The notes below the pieces were generated by a model. That model did no database searches. It saw nothing but the letters and a program-made list of their open reading frames with translations, and was not told where the DNA came from. From positions 121,001-185,000 of the forward strand of contig NC_006681.1 of NCBI RefSeq assembly GCF_000091045.1: a DNA stretch of 64,000 nucleotides. The letters run 5' to 3'. Positions within the stretch are counted from its first letter, which is position 1, and each line of letters begins with the position of its first letter. Shown here in pieces: positions 45,701 through 55,310 of the stretch. Both the position numbers and the translations under genes were made by a program. This stretch comes from Cryptococcus deneoformans JEC21 (taxonomy: Eukaryota; Basidiomycota; Tremellomycetes; Tremellales; Cryptococcaceae).

Positions 45701-45856
45701 CATGAATGGAGCTATTATAAAGAGTACCAGGCGGAGGAGATGGTGGATCTGGCCTCTGTCAATGAACTGGTTGGAAGGGTTAAGAGTATCTCAAAACCTG
45801 GCACGACCTATATAATTGACAGGGGCACGCCCTACAGCCGCGTGTCTTTGGTGTAA
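42732..45856 (+). pseudogene. tnp2: Tnp2-type CACTA transposase, copy 2 (internal TGA)
   Basis: ATG 42732 to TAA 45854-45856, with the same exons as copy 1. The codon after CNATSV is TGA at 44108-44110 where copy 1 has CGA (arginine), a C-to-T change at a CpG that truncates the protein before FPVNAMHNLFENILK. Unlike copy 1, the C-terminal exon is in frame here (VSKGKLRVWNRVRVLNGGDSIRVS), so the two copies are broken at different places. There are also a 3-bp deletion (DEAPKRYET for DEAPPKRYET) and a few missense changes (PVDAMH to PVNAMH changes a conserved acidic residue). Confidence 0.88.
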
Positions 45857-45994
45857 GTGTAAATGGGCGGCTAAAGCGTTAGCTGGGGTTATTGAGTGGA
45901 GGATGGGTGTGGCAGGCCCCGTGCAGTTGAGTGTCTGTCCTCGGTCCATCGTTCAACTGAGTCTGTCTTTGTGTCTAGCTTCCATCATCTTCCA

Positions 45995-46183
45995 TCATCT
46001 TCATCTTCATCTTCATCTTCATCTTCATCTTCATCTTCATCTTCATCTTCATCTTCATCTTCATCTTCATCTTCATCTTCATCTTCATCTTCATCTTCAT
46101 CTTCATCTTCATCTTCATCTTCATCTTCATCTTCATCTTCATCTTCATCTTCATCTTCATCTTCATCTTCATCTTCATCTTCA
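45995..46183. repeat. Expanded CATCTT hexanucleotide microsatellite in CACTA copy 2
   Basis: About 31 uninterrupted CATCTT units (about 189 bp) in the non-coding part between the tnp2 stop and the element end. Copy 1 has only a short interrupted GATGAA run (about 10877-10940). Because the unit is six bases, every frame is open and shows poly-Ser, His-Leu or Met-Lys runs that are not real proteins. Confidence 0.95.
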
Positions 46184-46751
46184 CCCTTGTCACTTATATT
46201 CCTACCTACCGACTTGCTTTCCTGTAGCTACCCACCATCCCTTCCCTGTTACTATTTACTTTACCTCTGTCACGGCCACTCTCTTCTTTCGCCTCTGTTC
46301 CGATTTACCTCAGTTTTGTCACGGCTCTTCTATATTTTTTCTTCATTTATCGTTCTCTCTTCTAGCCTCTTCTTTGTTTAGTTTCTCGTAGTTTGGTCTC
46401 CTTTTTAGAGCGAATGTCTCTATGCATGATGTTCCTAGCGCTGGGTGGGATCCGGGGGTGGAAAAGACCACAGAAGACGAAGAAGGAAATAAATGAGAAT
46501 GCATCTCTATGCCATGATGCCATACGTAATATTTGGTCAGTAGTACAAGTCTTTTGAGACAAAAAATGATGACGTATATGCAAGTTGTAAATAAAGGCTT
46601 GAAACAAGCCCTAAATCGGATTGCCAGCCCAAGCCCGAAATGGTCTTATAAAACGCAAGCCTCAAAAAGGCTTAAAACGAGCCACAATTGTCAAAATAAG
46701 CCGAAAAAGGGATAGAAAAGTTTAAATTAAGCCGCCGCGGGTCCCATAGTG

Positions 46752-47321
46752 ATAATAGTTGGATTTGGATACACAAAACTAGCATGGTGTAGTGCAATGA
46801 GCCTTCGGCCTCATAGACTAATGCCGCATCACAGTCAGAAGCTACTGCCAGTGACAGTGAGAAGAGAGATAGAGAAGAGAGAGAGAGAGATAAGGATATA
46901 TCAGGGATCAGAAAGTCTTATAGGAGAACAAATGAGAGCCTGTGACAATAACTACCCCTTCCATGGGTAGCTGCCAAACAGCTTACAGAGATTCAAGTAC
47001 ATAGGTACATAACTGTTAGTTATGCTCATGGAGCCTATATTGCTATATTGTTTGATGCACACACAACACACAACAACTCAACATGAGACCTGAGTTCAAT
47101 TATACCACTACACAACCTAATGACCTATCATCAGTATCACTACTAGGTAGATCGACCACCAACAGCCAAACTTAGGAAAGCTTTGTATTCCATAGAATTG
47201 GTACCAAGAAGCCGATATTCTGTTATCTGCTGTGGGTGGCAGTGGACCAGAACCAACTGGATCGTTTAACCAATGGAGACCTGGGTATTTCCCTACAACA
47301 GGTTGAATGCATACATTTTGC
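46752..47321. other. Stretch right of CACTA copy 2
   Basis: No gene or repeat family is recognised. There is a short GAGA-rich run (about 46858-46892). Confidence 0.4.
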
Positions 47322-47641
47322 TTAGGAAGAGAAAACTATAACTATGTACCAATCAATCTATACATATACATGTATGTGTGAGGAAACAAACAGAAGTCCA
47401 TTGAAAAAAGGAGGCAGAGATCTAGCAGAGTCCGCTGCTGCATTTCGGCAGCAATTGCCAGTCCTACGCATGATATTGCCAGTCCTATGCATGGGAATAA
47501 ATATCATGCATAGGACAAAGGCTGGACAGAGCCTGATGCCGCGTTTCAGCATCAAATCACACCTACCAATGTCATCCAATGCATAGGAATAAATCCTACC
47601 ATATGGTGAGAACAAGTGGTGGTAAGGGCTCTGCACTTACA
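47322..47641 (-). repeat. Decayed inverted A-type LTR fragment
   Basis: Reads inverted from GCACTTACA at 47641 and keeps 'aaacaaacagaagtccattgaaaaa', 'gcataggaataaatcctaccatatggtgag' and the 'gagaaaactataactatg' block. Many CpG sites of the intact LTR are TG or CA here ('tccgctgctgcatttcgg' for 'tccgccgccgcgtttcgg'). Confidence 0.85.
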
Positions 47642-47643
47642 CT

Positions 47644-47725
47644 AGGCTCGACACAAGCCCCTCGATGGACATTGGTTCTTCTCCGATGAGGCACGAAGTT
47701 CCAAGGAAGGGCTTGTGTCAAGCCT
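47644..47725. mobile_element. 82-bp fold-back element with TSD ACACT
   Basis: Inverted ends AGGCTCGACACAAGCCC / GGGCTTGTGTCAAGCCT (17 bp, one mismatch) around a 48-bp centre, flanked on both sides by ACACT (47639-47643 and 47726-47730). It sits right at the end of the decayed A LTR. No coding capacity; looks like a minimal MITE. Its autonomous parent is not in the window. Confidence 0.65.
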
Positions 47726-47730
47726 ACACT

Positions 47731-49010
47731 TACACAGTTGCTAATTTTTGAGCTGCTAATTCCTCTGATTTGCAGTCATCACTGTTATCATTCATCATCA
47801 TAATAATTAAGATAATTAAGAATCTTGCACACCATCATCGCACCATGTCATGACTAAGTCACAATGGTTCATCTTTCCTTGCTCACATATTTTACCATCC
47901 AATGATATCTTCAGTACCTCTAGCAGCTGCCATTCTCTGAAAAAGCCCAGCAATATATCCCAGCTCAAATATGAAGCATCAAATCTTATTGAGCTGCTTC
48001 TGATCCTGGTCCTGGTACAACAGTTATATGCCACCTTGACAATCAATTTGACCACACTCAAAAAGGTTTCTCTCAGCATTTGGTGCGGACTCTCATGATT
48101 CTCAAAGCTGCATGTATCAGAGTGAAACCATGGATAGAAGTGGTTGTCTTGCTTTCACCACAAAGGACATTTCATCTTCTTCAAGCACTGTCCAGCTTCA
48201 TAGCCGATTGTCATGGGCGTCATGTCAGTCAGCGTAGCTGCCTGGCACTCAACTCGGATGATGTAGAACTCGACAAATGAAAGTGAAGGATTCACGCCTA
48301 GCAGAGCCGGACGGAAGAATTGCCAGGCTGACAGAACAGAAGCTGGACTTAGAGGAAGGAATAGCCAGGGCCTGAAGGAGCAGGAGCTGGACTAAGGGCT
48401 GACTGAAGCGACTTAAAAGGAAAGAATGCTTGGAGGCAAGGTAGTGAGAAAGGACAACAGTATTGATTTTTTGAGGACTATGAAAACTACGAAAGACTAT
48501 CTCCTTATATACCTTTCCTTTCCTTCTGCTTACTCATCTCTCTCGGGAGAAAGTTATGGCTAACTCGTGGCGGGGACAGAGCTGTCGGACCAGGGGGAAA
48601 TGAACACTGACCAAGTGTTGGGGAAGAAGAGGAGAGTGCTGACCAGGCGAAACGAAAGAAGAGGCAAGCCGAAAGATGCCTCAGTTGATTTTGCAAGAAT
48701 CAGGCGATAAATCGCGGTCGTCTGAGGTGGAGGTTTGTTTGGTTACTTTGGGGACATGGTGGAATAATATCCCATTGCCCGGTTATAGACGCCGCAGAGT
48801 GTGATTCTTGCATAACATCATGACACTGATCTTGGTGGCTTGCACTATTTACACTGCCCTGTGAAGTATCAATGGCGACAAAGGCTCGGTGAAGGTGTAC
48901 AGGCGATTTTAATGAATCAAACAAACCTGGATTTCAAGCGAAATGTGAGTCCAGGATCTTAAAGCCTGCCAAATTGCTGATTTCTTTTTTTAGGCATGAA
49001 TGACTAAGGC
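47731..49010. other. Gene-free debris
   Basis: No recognisable gene. 48300-48560 has an LTR-like look (repeated 'aggagctggact', TATA-like 'ccttatatacc' at about 48503), but no matching ends or second copy were found. The other open frames are short and unlike any family known to me. Confidence 0.35.
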
Positions 49011-49459
49011 TGTTACGACTCGTCCCCAACAAGGTCCGGCCTTGGAGACGAGATAGAAAGCCGTAGTTTAACTAAGCAATGAGATATATGTATGATATAC
49101 CTCTTGACACTTGTCTGTTGGCATATGGTATAGAGCGGAGGTATATTCGCTTGGGAAGATCAGGCAAGCTTATATACTAGTGGAGTAAGTTTATGTCGAA
49201 GGTGGTGCAAGGTAAAACGAGAGTGAGCACTGGGAGCTCGAGGACCTTTCGCAAAGTAACTTATGAAATATTGATCTTCGAGGGGAAGAAGATCAAGATC
49301 GAGGACAAAGCTCCCCTTTATATACTTCTACAGAAATCTATTTATATCCTTTGAGGTCCAGCTGGACCTTCTTCGTTATCTGAATCGGATCTTGCCTTCC
49401 TATTACGTAACTCCCTCCTATGATATCTTATCTCTTCTTCTTTGTGCAGGCTCATGACA
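49011..49459 (+). repeat. Solo LTR, family C, with TSD AAGGC
   Basis: 449 bp, TGTTAC...ATGACA, flanked by perfect AAGGC repeats (49006-49010 and 49460-49464). It differs from the copy at 9700 by a few substitutions and small indels such as 'cttcgttatc'. Confidence 0.92.
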
Positions 49460-49499
49460 AAGGCAAGCTTCATAAAACTATACTTCATTGTTTGCACCC

Positions 49500-50960
49500 A
49501 CCTTGTGTTCACCAACAGGTCACAGAATCCCCAGGAGCATGCAGCTTTTCAGCTTTATGTTATGTTGGTCCGATTGGGCTGTAGAGGCATTGGTCATCAC
49601 AAAGAGAATATGAAGTGGGTGAAAAGATGTGTATAAGCTGTAAATAAGTGATGTCAAGATGTGCACCACAAAGAGCCAAATAACTAACCACTCATATAGC
49701 TGAGACATCTTTTTTGTATACTCAATGCTGTATCAAAGCTCTCCATGAAACACTTCTTAACAAAGGTTTTTTGCACTGGCCTGATGCTGAAGAGCAGAGA
49801 CTCATTCAGTGTGAAATTGGTTGCTACTCTTATATTCAGCAACTGTGTTGGGCTGTGAGATGGTTCTCAAATTGAGCTGGAGTATATCCCTGGCAGGGAC
49901 ATAAATTGCTGTTGTATGGGAGAAAGGATAAATATGGATTCAACATCATGGTGGTCTGTGATTACCAGCATAAAATTCAGTACATTCATACAGCCATGCA
50001 TGATGGCTGCATGTCATGATCAAAAGGTCAACAAGGTGACCTGAGTGAGTCTGCATTTCGAGACTATGACCATAGTTAGCTGAAATACAGCTGTAGCTTT
50101 ACCAATTGCCTGAGTGTTGAAGTGGAGGGTATCTGCCCTATGCATCCCTACGTATTCGGCGATAGCCTGGTGCGCCTATCTTTCTCTTTTGTTCTTCGTA
50201 CCTTTCTATTCTCTTTTGCTCTTAGGCATTATTGCCCATATTCCTTATTGTACAGAGGAATTCTTTTCTGACAGGCAGGACCTCCTTGCTGACAGTGGCT
50301 ATGCTGCAAACAGCTATAATATACCTTACCAAGTTTTAAATGTGTTGGGGGTAGAGGTGCAAGAAATAATGCCTGGCACCCTCCCATATCAACTTCAATG
50401 ATTGTGTGAAGAAAGTATAAGTGGAAGTTGAGCATACTATTGCTTACTGGAAAGCATGCTTCCAAAGCATCAAGCCCATGTCAACACAGATAAAGTCGAC
50501 GTCTTCCAACAAGCATATTTTGCAAGCATCCAAATGAATTCATGTATGTGGTATGTGATTATTTTGTAGTTCCTTCTGATGTTGTATGACAGGTATGACA
50601 GAGTTAGTCTAGCTTCTTAATTAGATAGATGACTATGTAGTCTTTTTTCAGTCAGACTCTATACCATATATTCATTTTCCCTTTTGTAACTTTCTGGTCT
50701 TTCTCATCTCTATCTTGTACACTGCTCTCCGAGTCTGTTTGTATGAAGGTGCTGAGTAAAGACCAGTTTGACAAGGTAACCACTCTGTTACATAATTTTG
50801 TACTATCTGAAAAAGGTTTGGATGATGAAGATGTTATTGACTGAGCAGAACTACAACAGATTATGGAAGAAGAAGCTGAAAATCAATGCTGACTCTTCAC
50901 CGCAGCCTCAGATCTGATGGATGAGGAAGATCATCAAGCAAATGACCGACAGTGAAGAGA
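49500..50960 (+). pseudogene. Decayed PIF/Harbinger transposase (second lineage)
   Basis: Broken by many stops and shifts, but blocks in the right order match the intact Harbinger transposase at 37182: NPQEHAAFQLYVMLVRLGCRGIG (near 49530), LYGRKDKYGFNIMVVCDYQHKIQYIH (about 49915-49990, matching YKGRYGFNILGICDHLKRIRYFQ), DLLADSGYAANSYNIPYQ (about 50280-50330, the second D block), and KVEHTIAYWKACFQSIKP (about 50415-50470, the E block). A charged C-terminal part is near 50760-50940. It is diverged in sequence from the intact element, so it is a separate, older family. Ends were not identified. Confidence 0.7.
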
Positions 50961-51142
50961 AGTTTTGAAGGAAATCGAGATTCTACACTGGGGCAAAAAA
51001 CTGTATACCAGAATATAAATGATATTTAAATGATATTCAGAACAGTCGTCGAGACTCCCTATCAAAGTGAGGAAGTGTGGAACTTGGAAATGTAGATTTT
51101 GATCCTACATAACCAAACATTTCTGCATTTCAGATATCAAAT

Positions 51143-52386
51143 CTAGAATGGCCTTTCATGACCAGCAATTTCTATATACGCTTGCTTTTCAACTTCGTCA
51201 TAACTTTTCCCTAAGACATTATACCTTTTCCAAGTATCCAAAAGCTGGACCATCCTTTTCCCGATCAGCTTGATTTTGCTGGCCCTGGAATTCTGCTCAG
51301 CATCTTCCTCATCCTGCTTTCTCTTGGCATCCTCCACCTTCCATATCTCCTCTTCCCTCTCAGTCTGCTTCCTTCATGCCTCGGTGTCTGCCTCCAATTT
51401 GCATTGCTCAGCCGAACGTACTGCGGCTTCCAATTGCAACAAAGCTTCCTTGACATGAAGTTCTGCCGAAAATCAGCTATCTTCTTTCTCCCACTGTAAG
51501 AGTTGTCATCTGCCTTCACTTTGGTAAGGACCTTTTTGGCATTGGTTGCAGATCCCTGGCCAGCCTCGCCTAAAATTGGGGATTTTTCTCTATCTCCATC
51601 ACCACTTTCCTCTTCCTCATGATTTCCCTCCTCCTCTCTATATCAGCAGTCTACTTCTGCAAGTGCATCCAAGCTGTCTGGGTTGTTGATCCTTGACTCC
51701 ATGTCCCCTGCTTCGGTAGAAGGTGAAGCAGTGTGGTTGGAAAGTGATGTCAGTCCAAATAAGTCATGTACAGAGTTCCCATCTGAGAAATCGCCAATTT
51801 TATCACACAAAGCAGGGTATAATGAGTGATAATATTTGCAGGTTTCTAGAAGTTTATCTTGAGTGACAAAAGAGTCAGAAAATAAGTTGTCTTGATATGT
51901 TTGAATAGAAGATCACCAACCATTCCAGGTATGAATGTCTCTCTTGTGATCCTTTTCAGACACTCCCTCCCCAGTGTTCTTAATGAGGGTATTCGCTGCC
52001 ATAAATGCCGCCTTAATTTTCATCATCTAAAGATCATCAGTCCAGAACATCCCTGATTAAGGCACCACTCACTTGACCATTGACAGCCATTGGCATCAGT
52101 AGTTTACAAGGGATCCCATGGCACTCGAGAAATGGTAGCATGTACTGTGCAATAACCCCCAATTTGTTGCTTGAATTGTTCCATTTCTGGTATGATTCAG
52201 GGTCTGCCATATAGTGAATGAGAATTTCTTCTGCTGAACGACCATCGTGTGCCCAGAAGCCCTCTCTGCTAACCCTTGAAACCTTGTATATGACTTGTCA
52301 TGCTTATTCTTTTTCGTAATACCCTGACTGACAGGAGTATGAGCATGGGATGGGGTGACAAAGGGTTCATGTTTATCCATTTTGTG
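51143..52386 (-). pseudogene. Decayed Harbinger partner gene (SANT/Myb-like)
   Basis: Inverted and convergent to the decayed transposase, as in the intact element. From about 52380: MDKHEPFVTPSHAHTPVSQG, KKNKHDKSY, then, after a frame change near 52250, HDGRSAEEILIHYMADPESY and KLGVIAQYMLPFLECHGIPC, corresponding to DGVSAEEHVAVW and CLQYLTDNGC of the intact partner. Near 51143-51340 is the charged C-terminal helix. Frame breaks show it is dead. Confidence 0.65.
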
Positions 52387-52601
52387 GACTTGCAGAGTTG
52401 TAGGTTTTATGGAAAGAAACAGTATGTCTGTTGTTGTTATCAATGTTTTGCCATGACTTAAGTCCTCAGCATGCAGACATGAATAGTTGAGGCATGAATT
52501 TATTTGCAATTTTCCCAAAAAACTGGGATTAGAATAGGAAAGAAGAATTAGAACAGCACAAATCATGGGTTTCTTGTTTTTTGGTGCTTGCTAATTTTTT
52601 C

Positions 52602-53162
52602 TCAGCCAAAACTAGGGAACAGAATTAAAATTGAAAAAAGAATTAGAATTAGCCCTGAAAAATAAGAAATCCATATTTGAAACGTACTATTCTCTGCTGA
52701 AGGAATATTGGCCAGTGAGACTGTTTTGTCCTCCACTTTCTCACAGATGAAGTCGTGTCTCATGTCAATGTGTTTTGACTTCTCATGATTGACTGGATTC
52801 TTTGAGAGTGCAATAGCACCAGCATTGTCATTGACAAGTTGCAATGCTTGGTCCCTTAGTCCAAGTCCTATATCCTCCAACAAAAGTCTTAGCCAGACAG
52901 CCTGTTTTGCTGCATCAGCAGAAGCCATGTATTCTGCTTCTATGGTTGAGAGTGCCACAGTTGGCTGTCTTTTTGGTTTCCAGGCAATAGTTCCACCATA
53001 AACCTTGAAGATGTAGCCTGTAGTGGATCTCCTTGTATCCATATCTCCTCCCCAATCTGCATCCACATAGCCCAGTACCACTCTCTTGCTTAAGTGAGCA
53101 TCAAATGTTACCGAAAACGCTGCCAATTCCTTATCAAGTAGCTCGGCTATAGTGCCGAACAC
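52602..53162 (-). pseudogene. Ty1/copia RNase H fragment
   Basis: Open frame with the copia RNase H signature: [70 protein letters not shown], and IPSAENS, where copia proteins normally continue to the TKPL end. The catalytic D, E and D are visible. Reverse transcriptase, integrase and LTRs are absent. This is the only Ty1/copia trace in the window. The upstream frame is open to 53162 but has no ATG. Confidence 0.9.
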
Positions 53163-53503
53163 AATAGTTGGGAACCTGAAACCGCTTTATAAAATGCTTC
53201 AGAGATTGTTGATCAGTACAAGTCAACACACCAATTATAGGAAATCAAGTTCATAGTAACATACATTTTATTTTGATATTTATTGAAATTGTGGTCAAAA
53301 GAAAAGAGAAAGAAAGAACAATCTACAGACAGGTCAAAGTTGAAACAGACCGAAACAACAATAAGCCATCTAAGAGTTAGTATTAGTAAAATATATCTGT
53401 AGTAGTTTATAGATCTTGTTTTTGGCCGTGAGAAGAAAGGCGAATCAATGGAAAACACACCTAGATTAAGAGAAGAACAGAAAACAGACCCACCATACAG
53501 GGC
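53163..53503. other. Stretch without recognised features
   Basis: AT-rich; the only long frame shows no family resemblance and poor codon composition. Confidence 0.4.
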
Positions 53504-54307
53504 CTACTCCTCGGACGACTCATCCCCATCACCACGCTTCCTCTTGCGCGACATACCCAACGCCACCTGCAGTTCCTCCCGAAACCTCCCCCGCATCTCC
53601 TGCCTCCGGACTTCCAGCACCTCCTCCTCCATGAGGTAGGCAATGATTGCCTGTTGTACACCCTCGAATACAATGGAAATGCTGGTCTCACTACATTCAC
53701 ACATTAGCACGTGAATACCCACGCCTTGCAAACAAGCCACTGCGCCATTCACCTCGCACTCGAGATAGGTGACGAAACCTCCCAGCCTGTCGACTACCCT
53801 ACCCATCAGCTGGCACACTTTCAATCACCGATCAATCACTCGCCACATCCAAAGCCCTACCCCCGCTGGTGTTACGCGAACAGCGAACACCCTTCACTGT
53901 ACACTGACCACAAGTCGAGGACAACAAGAAGGCCCGACATTCAGCACCAACCCCATGGCACTGGTCACAAGGGGCAACCACTGGTGCCCTCTGGCGTTCT
54001 TCGACCCTACGCCTCCTCTGGTCCCGGCGCAGGGCCTCCTTACACCATCAGCTCCTCAATTGAGTCACGCACAAACCCAAACGGTTACCCTCACCTGATG
54101 GCGTTGAGCATACCCCTCATCTGAGGTCTTCTCCCTCTCCTTAACCACTTCGACAGCCCCCTCCACGCGAGCACCAAAGAGTAATTCCGCACCCTGCAAA
54201 CGTGGTAGTCGCGGATCCACAGGTCGAGGAAGCGAAGCCGAGAGAACAGAATCCCCCACTGTCTCCATCGGTACTCCACTATCGTGCGTCGCTGTGGCCC
54301 ATCCCAT
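53504..54307 (-). CDS. Hypothetical small protein gene (uncertain)
   Basis: Two GC-richer minus-strand open frames may be exons of one gene. The upstream one (54307 to about 54090) starts MGWATATHDSGVPMETVGD and contains PRPVDPRLPRLQGAELLFG, ending at a possible donor (CATCAG|gtgagg, about 54090). The downstream one (about 53824-53504) contains VCQLMGRVVDRLGGFVTYLE and a helical MEEEVLEVRRQEMRGRFREELQ region, then a basic-acidic tail SRKRKRGDGDESSEE before the stop. Composition differs from the surrounding element debris. The intron in between is not settled, no family is recognised, and it might be a transposon-borne gene. Confidence 0.35.
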
Positions 54308-54492
54308 AGATGGGAAGGCGAAATCCTATTCAACACTCAGCATCAGCACCTTACAAACACGTTGATCAAAGAAAACCCTGATGCAGTTGTCAGAACTACT
54401 CGGCGACACAGCAGATGCGGCAACCACCGATACCCCATTATCCGTTATTTATCACATCATCAGCTGTATTATTTAGGTACTTTCAATTTAAC

Positions 54493-54597
54493 GTTTTGGT
54501 CGGACCAAAACCCAAAATTCACATTTTACGTAAGTACCAAAACGCGTTTTGGTCGTGTATCGTGTTTATTTTGGTCGACTTCTGGGTTCGACCAAAA
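54493..54597. repeat. Three perfect palindromes sharing TTTTGGTCG/CGACCAAAA
   Basis: 54493-54511 is an inverted repeat of 9 bp around one base (GTTTTGGTC/GACCAAAAC); 54536-54553 is an 18-bp perfect palindrome (ACCAAAACGCGTTTTGGT); 54569-54597 is a 10-bp stem TTTTGGTCGA with a 9-base loop. All fall within 105 bp and use the same core word. Not explained by any annotated element; see findings. Confidence 0.8.
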
Positions 54598-54689
54598 CAA
54601 GTTTTCCCCGGGCCCTCTTGCGTCGTCATGCGACTTGTCCACCTACATTATTATTATCTTCATTATTCATGGTCAATATGAGATGCGAA

Positions 54690-55018
54690 AGTATATGTGC
54701 TTGGGAAGATCAGGCAAGCTTATATACTAGTGAGGTAAGTTTATGTCAAAGGTGGTTCCAGGTAAGACGAGAGAGAGCAATGGGAGCTCGAGGACCTTTC
54801 GCAAAGTAACTTATGAAATATTGATCTTCGAGGGGAAGAAGATCAAGATCGAGGACAGAGCTCCCCCTTATATACTTCTACAGAAATCTATTTATATCCT
54901 TCGAGGTCCAGTTGGAGGTCCAGCTGGACCTTCTTATCTGAACGGATCTTGCCTTCCTCTATTACATAACTCCCTCCTATGATCTCTTATCTCTTCTACT
55001 TTGTGCAGGCTCGTGACA
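54690..55018 (+). repeat. 5'-truncated family-C LTR
   Basis: Matches the last ~330 bp of the LTRs at 9700 and 49011, from 'gcttgggaagatcaggcaagc' to GCTCGTGACA at 55018. It has a short internal duplication ('gaggtccag' twice near 54900). The 5' part is missing, so there is no TSD. Confidence 0.88.
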
Positions 55019-55310
55019 GATGATGAGAACAAGAGTTAGATTTATATACATAAGCTAATTCCCCATACAAACCTTAAAAGTTAAAAACTAAGACCGATCT
55101 TAGCTAACTAAGTCAGGTCTTAACTTTTATATTTGAAACGGGCTATTGAAATGTAATTGAATTGTTGCTGACTCAATTCCTTGCTTCAACACCATTATCA
55201 GAACTCCAACTAAAACAGCTAACTCCCAGCCTCAGTCTAATATTCAGTTCTTGCCAATATAGATATTTTCCTTTATCCTACAAGTAACACATTTATCAAT
55301 ACATAACACT

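Larger units (their letters stand above)
40630..46751 (+). mobile_element. CACTA DNA transposon, copy 2, 6122 bp (inverted relative to copy 1)
   Basis: Same terminal repeats, gene order and near-identical coding sequence as copy 1, in the opposite orientation. It differs by a longer CATCTT repeat (about +130 bp) and two fewer 66-bp subterminal units (about -133 bp). Flanking triplets are AGA (left) and ATA (right), again not a duplication. Confidence 0.95.

Noticed and set aside
45896..46391. Long Ser-rich, His-Leu and Met-Lys repeat 'proteins'
   Set aside because: They are translations of the CATCTT microsatellite in different frames; the multiple-of-three unit keeps every frame open.
47816..48098. 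Overlapping 80-residue frames near 48 kb
   Set aside because: Both strands are open over the same stretch, composition is not coding-like and no family resemblance is seen.
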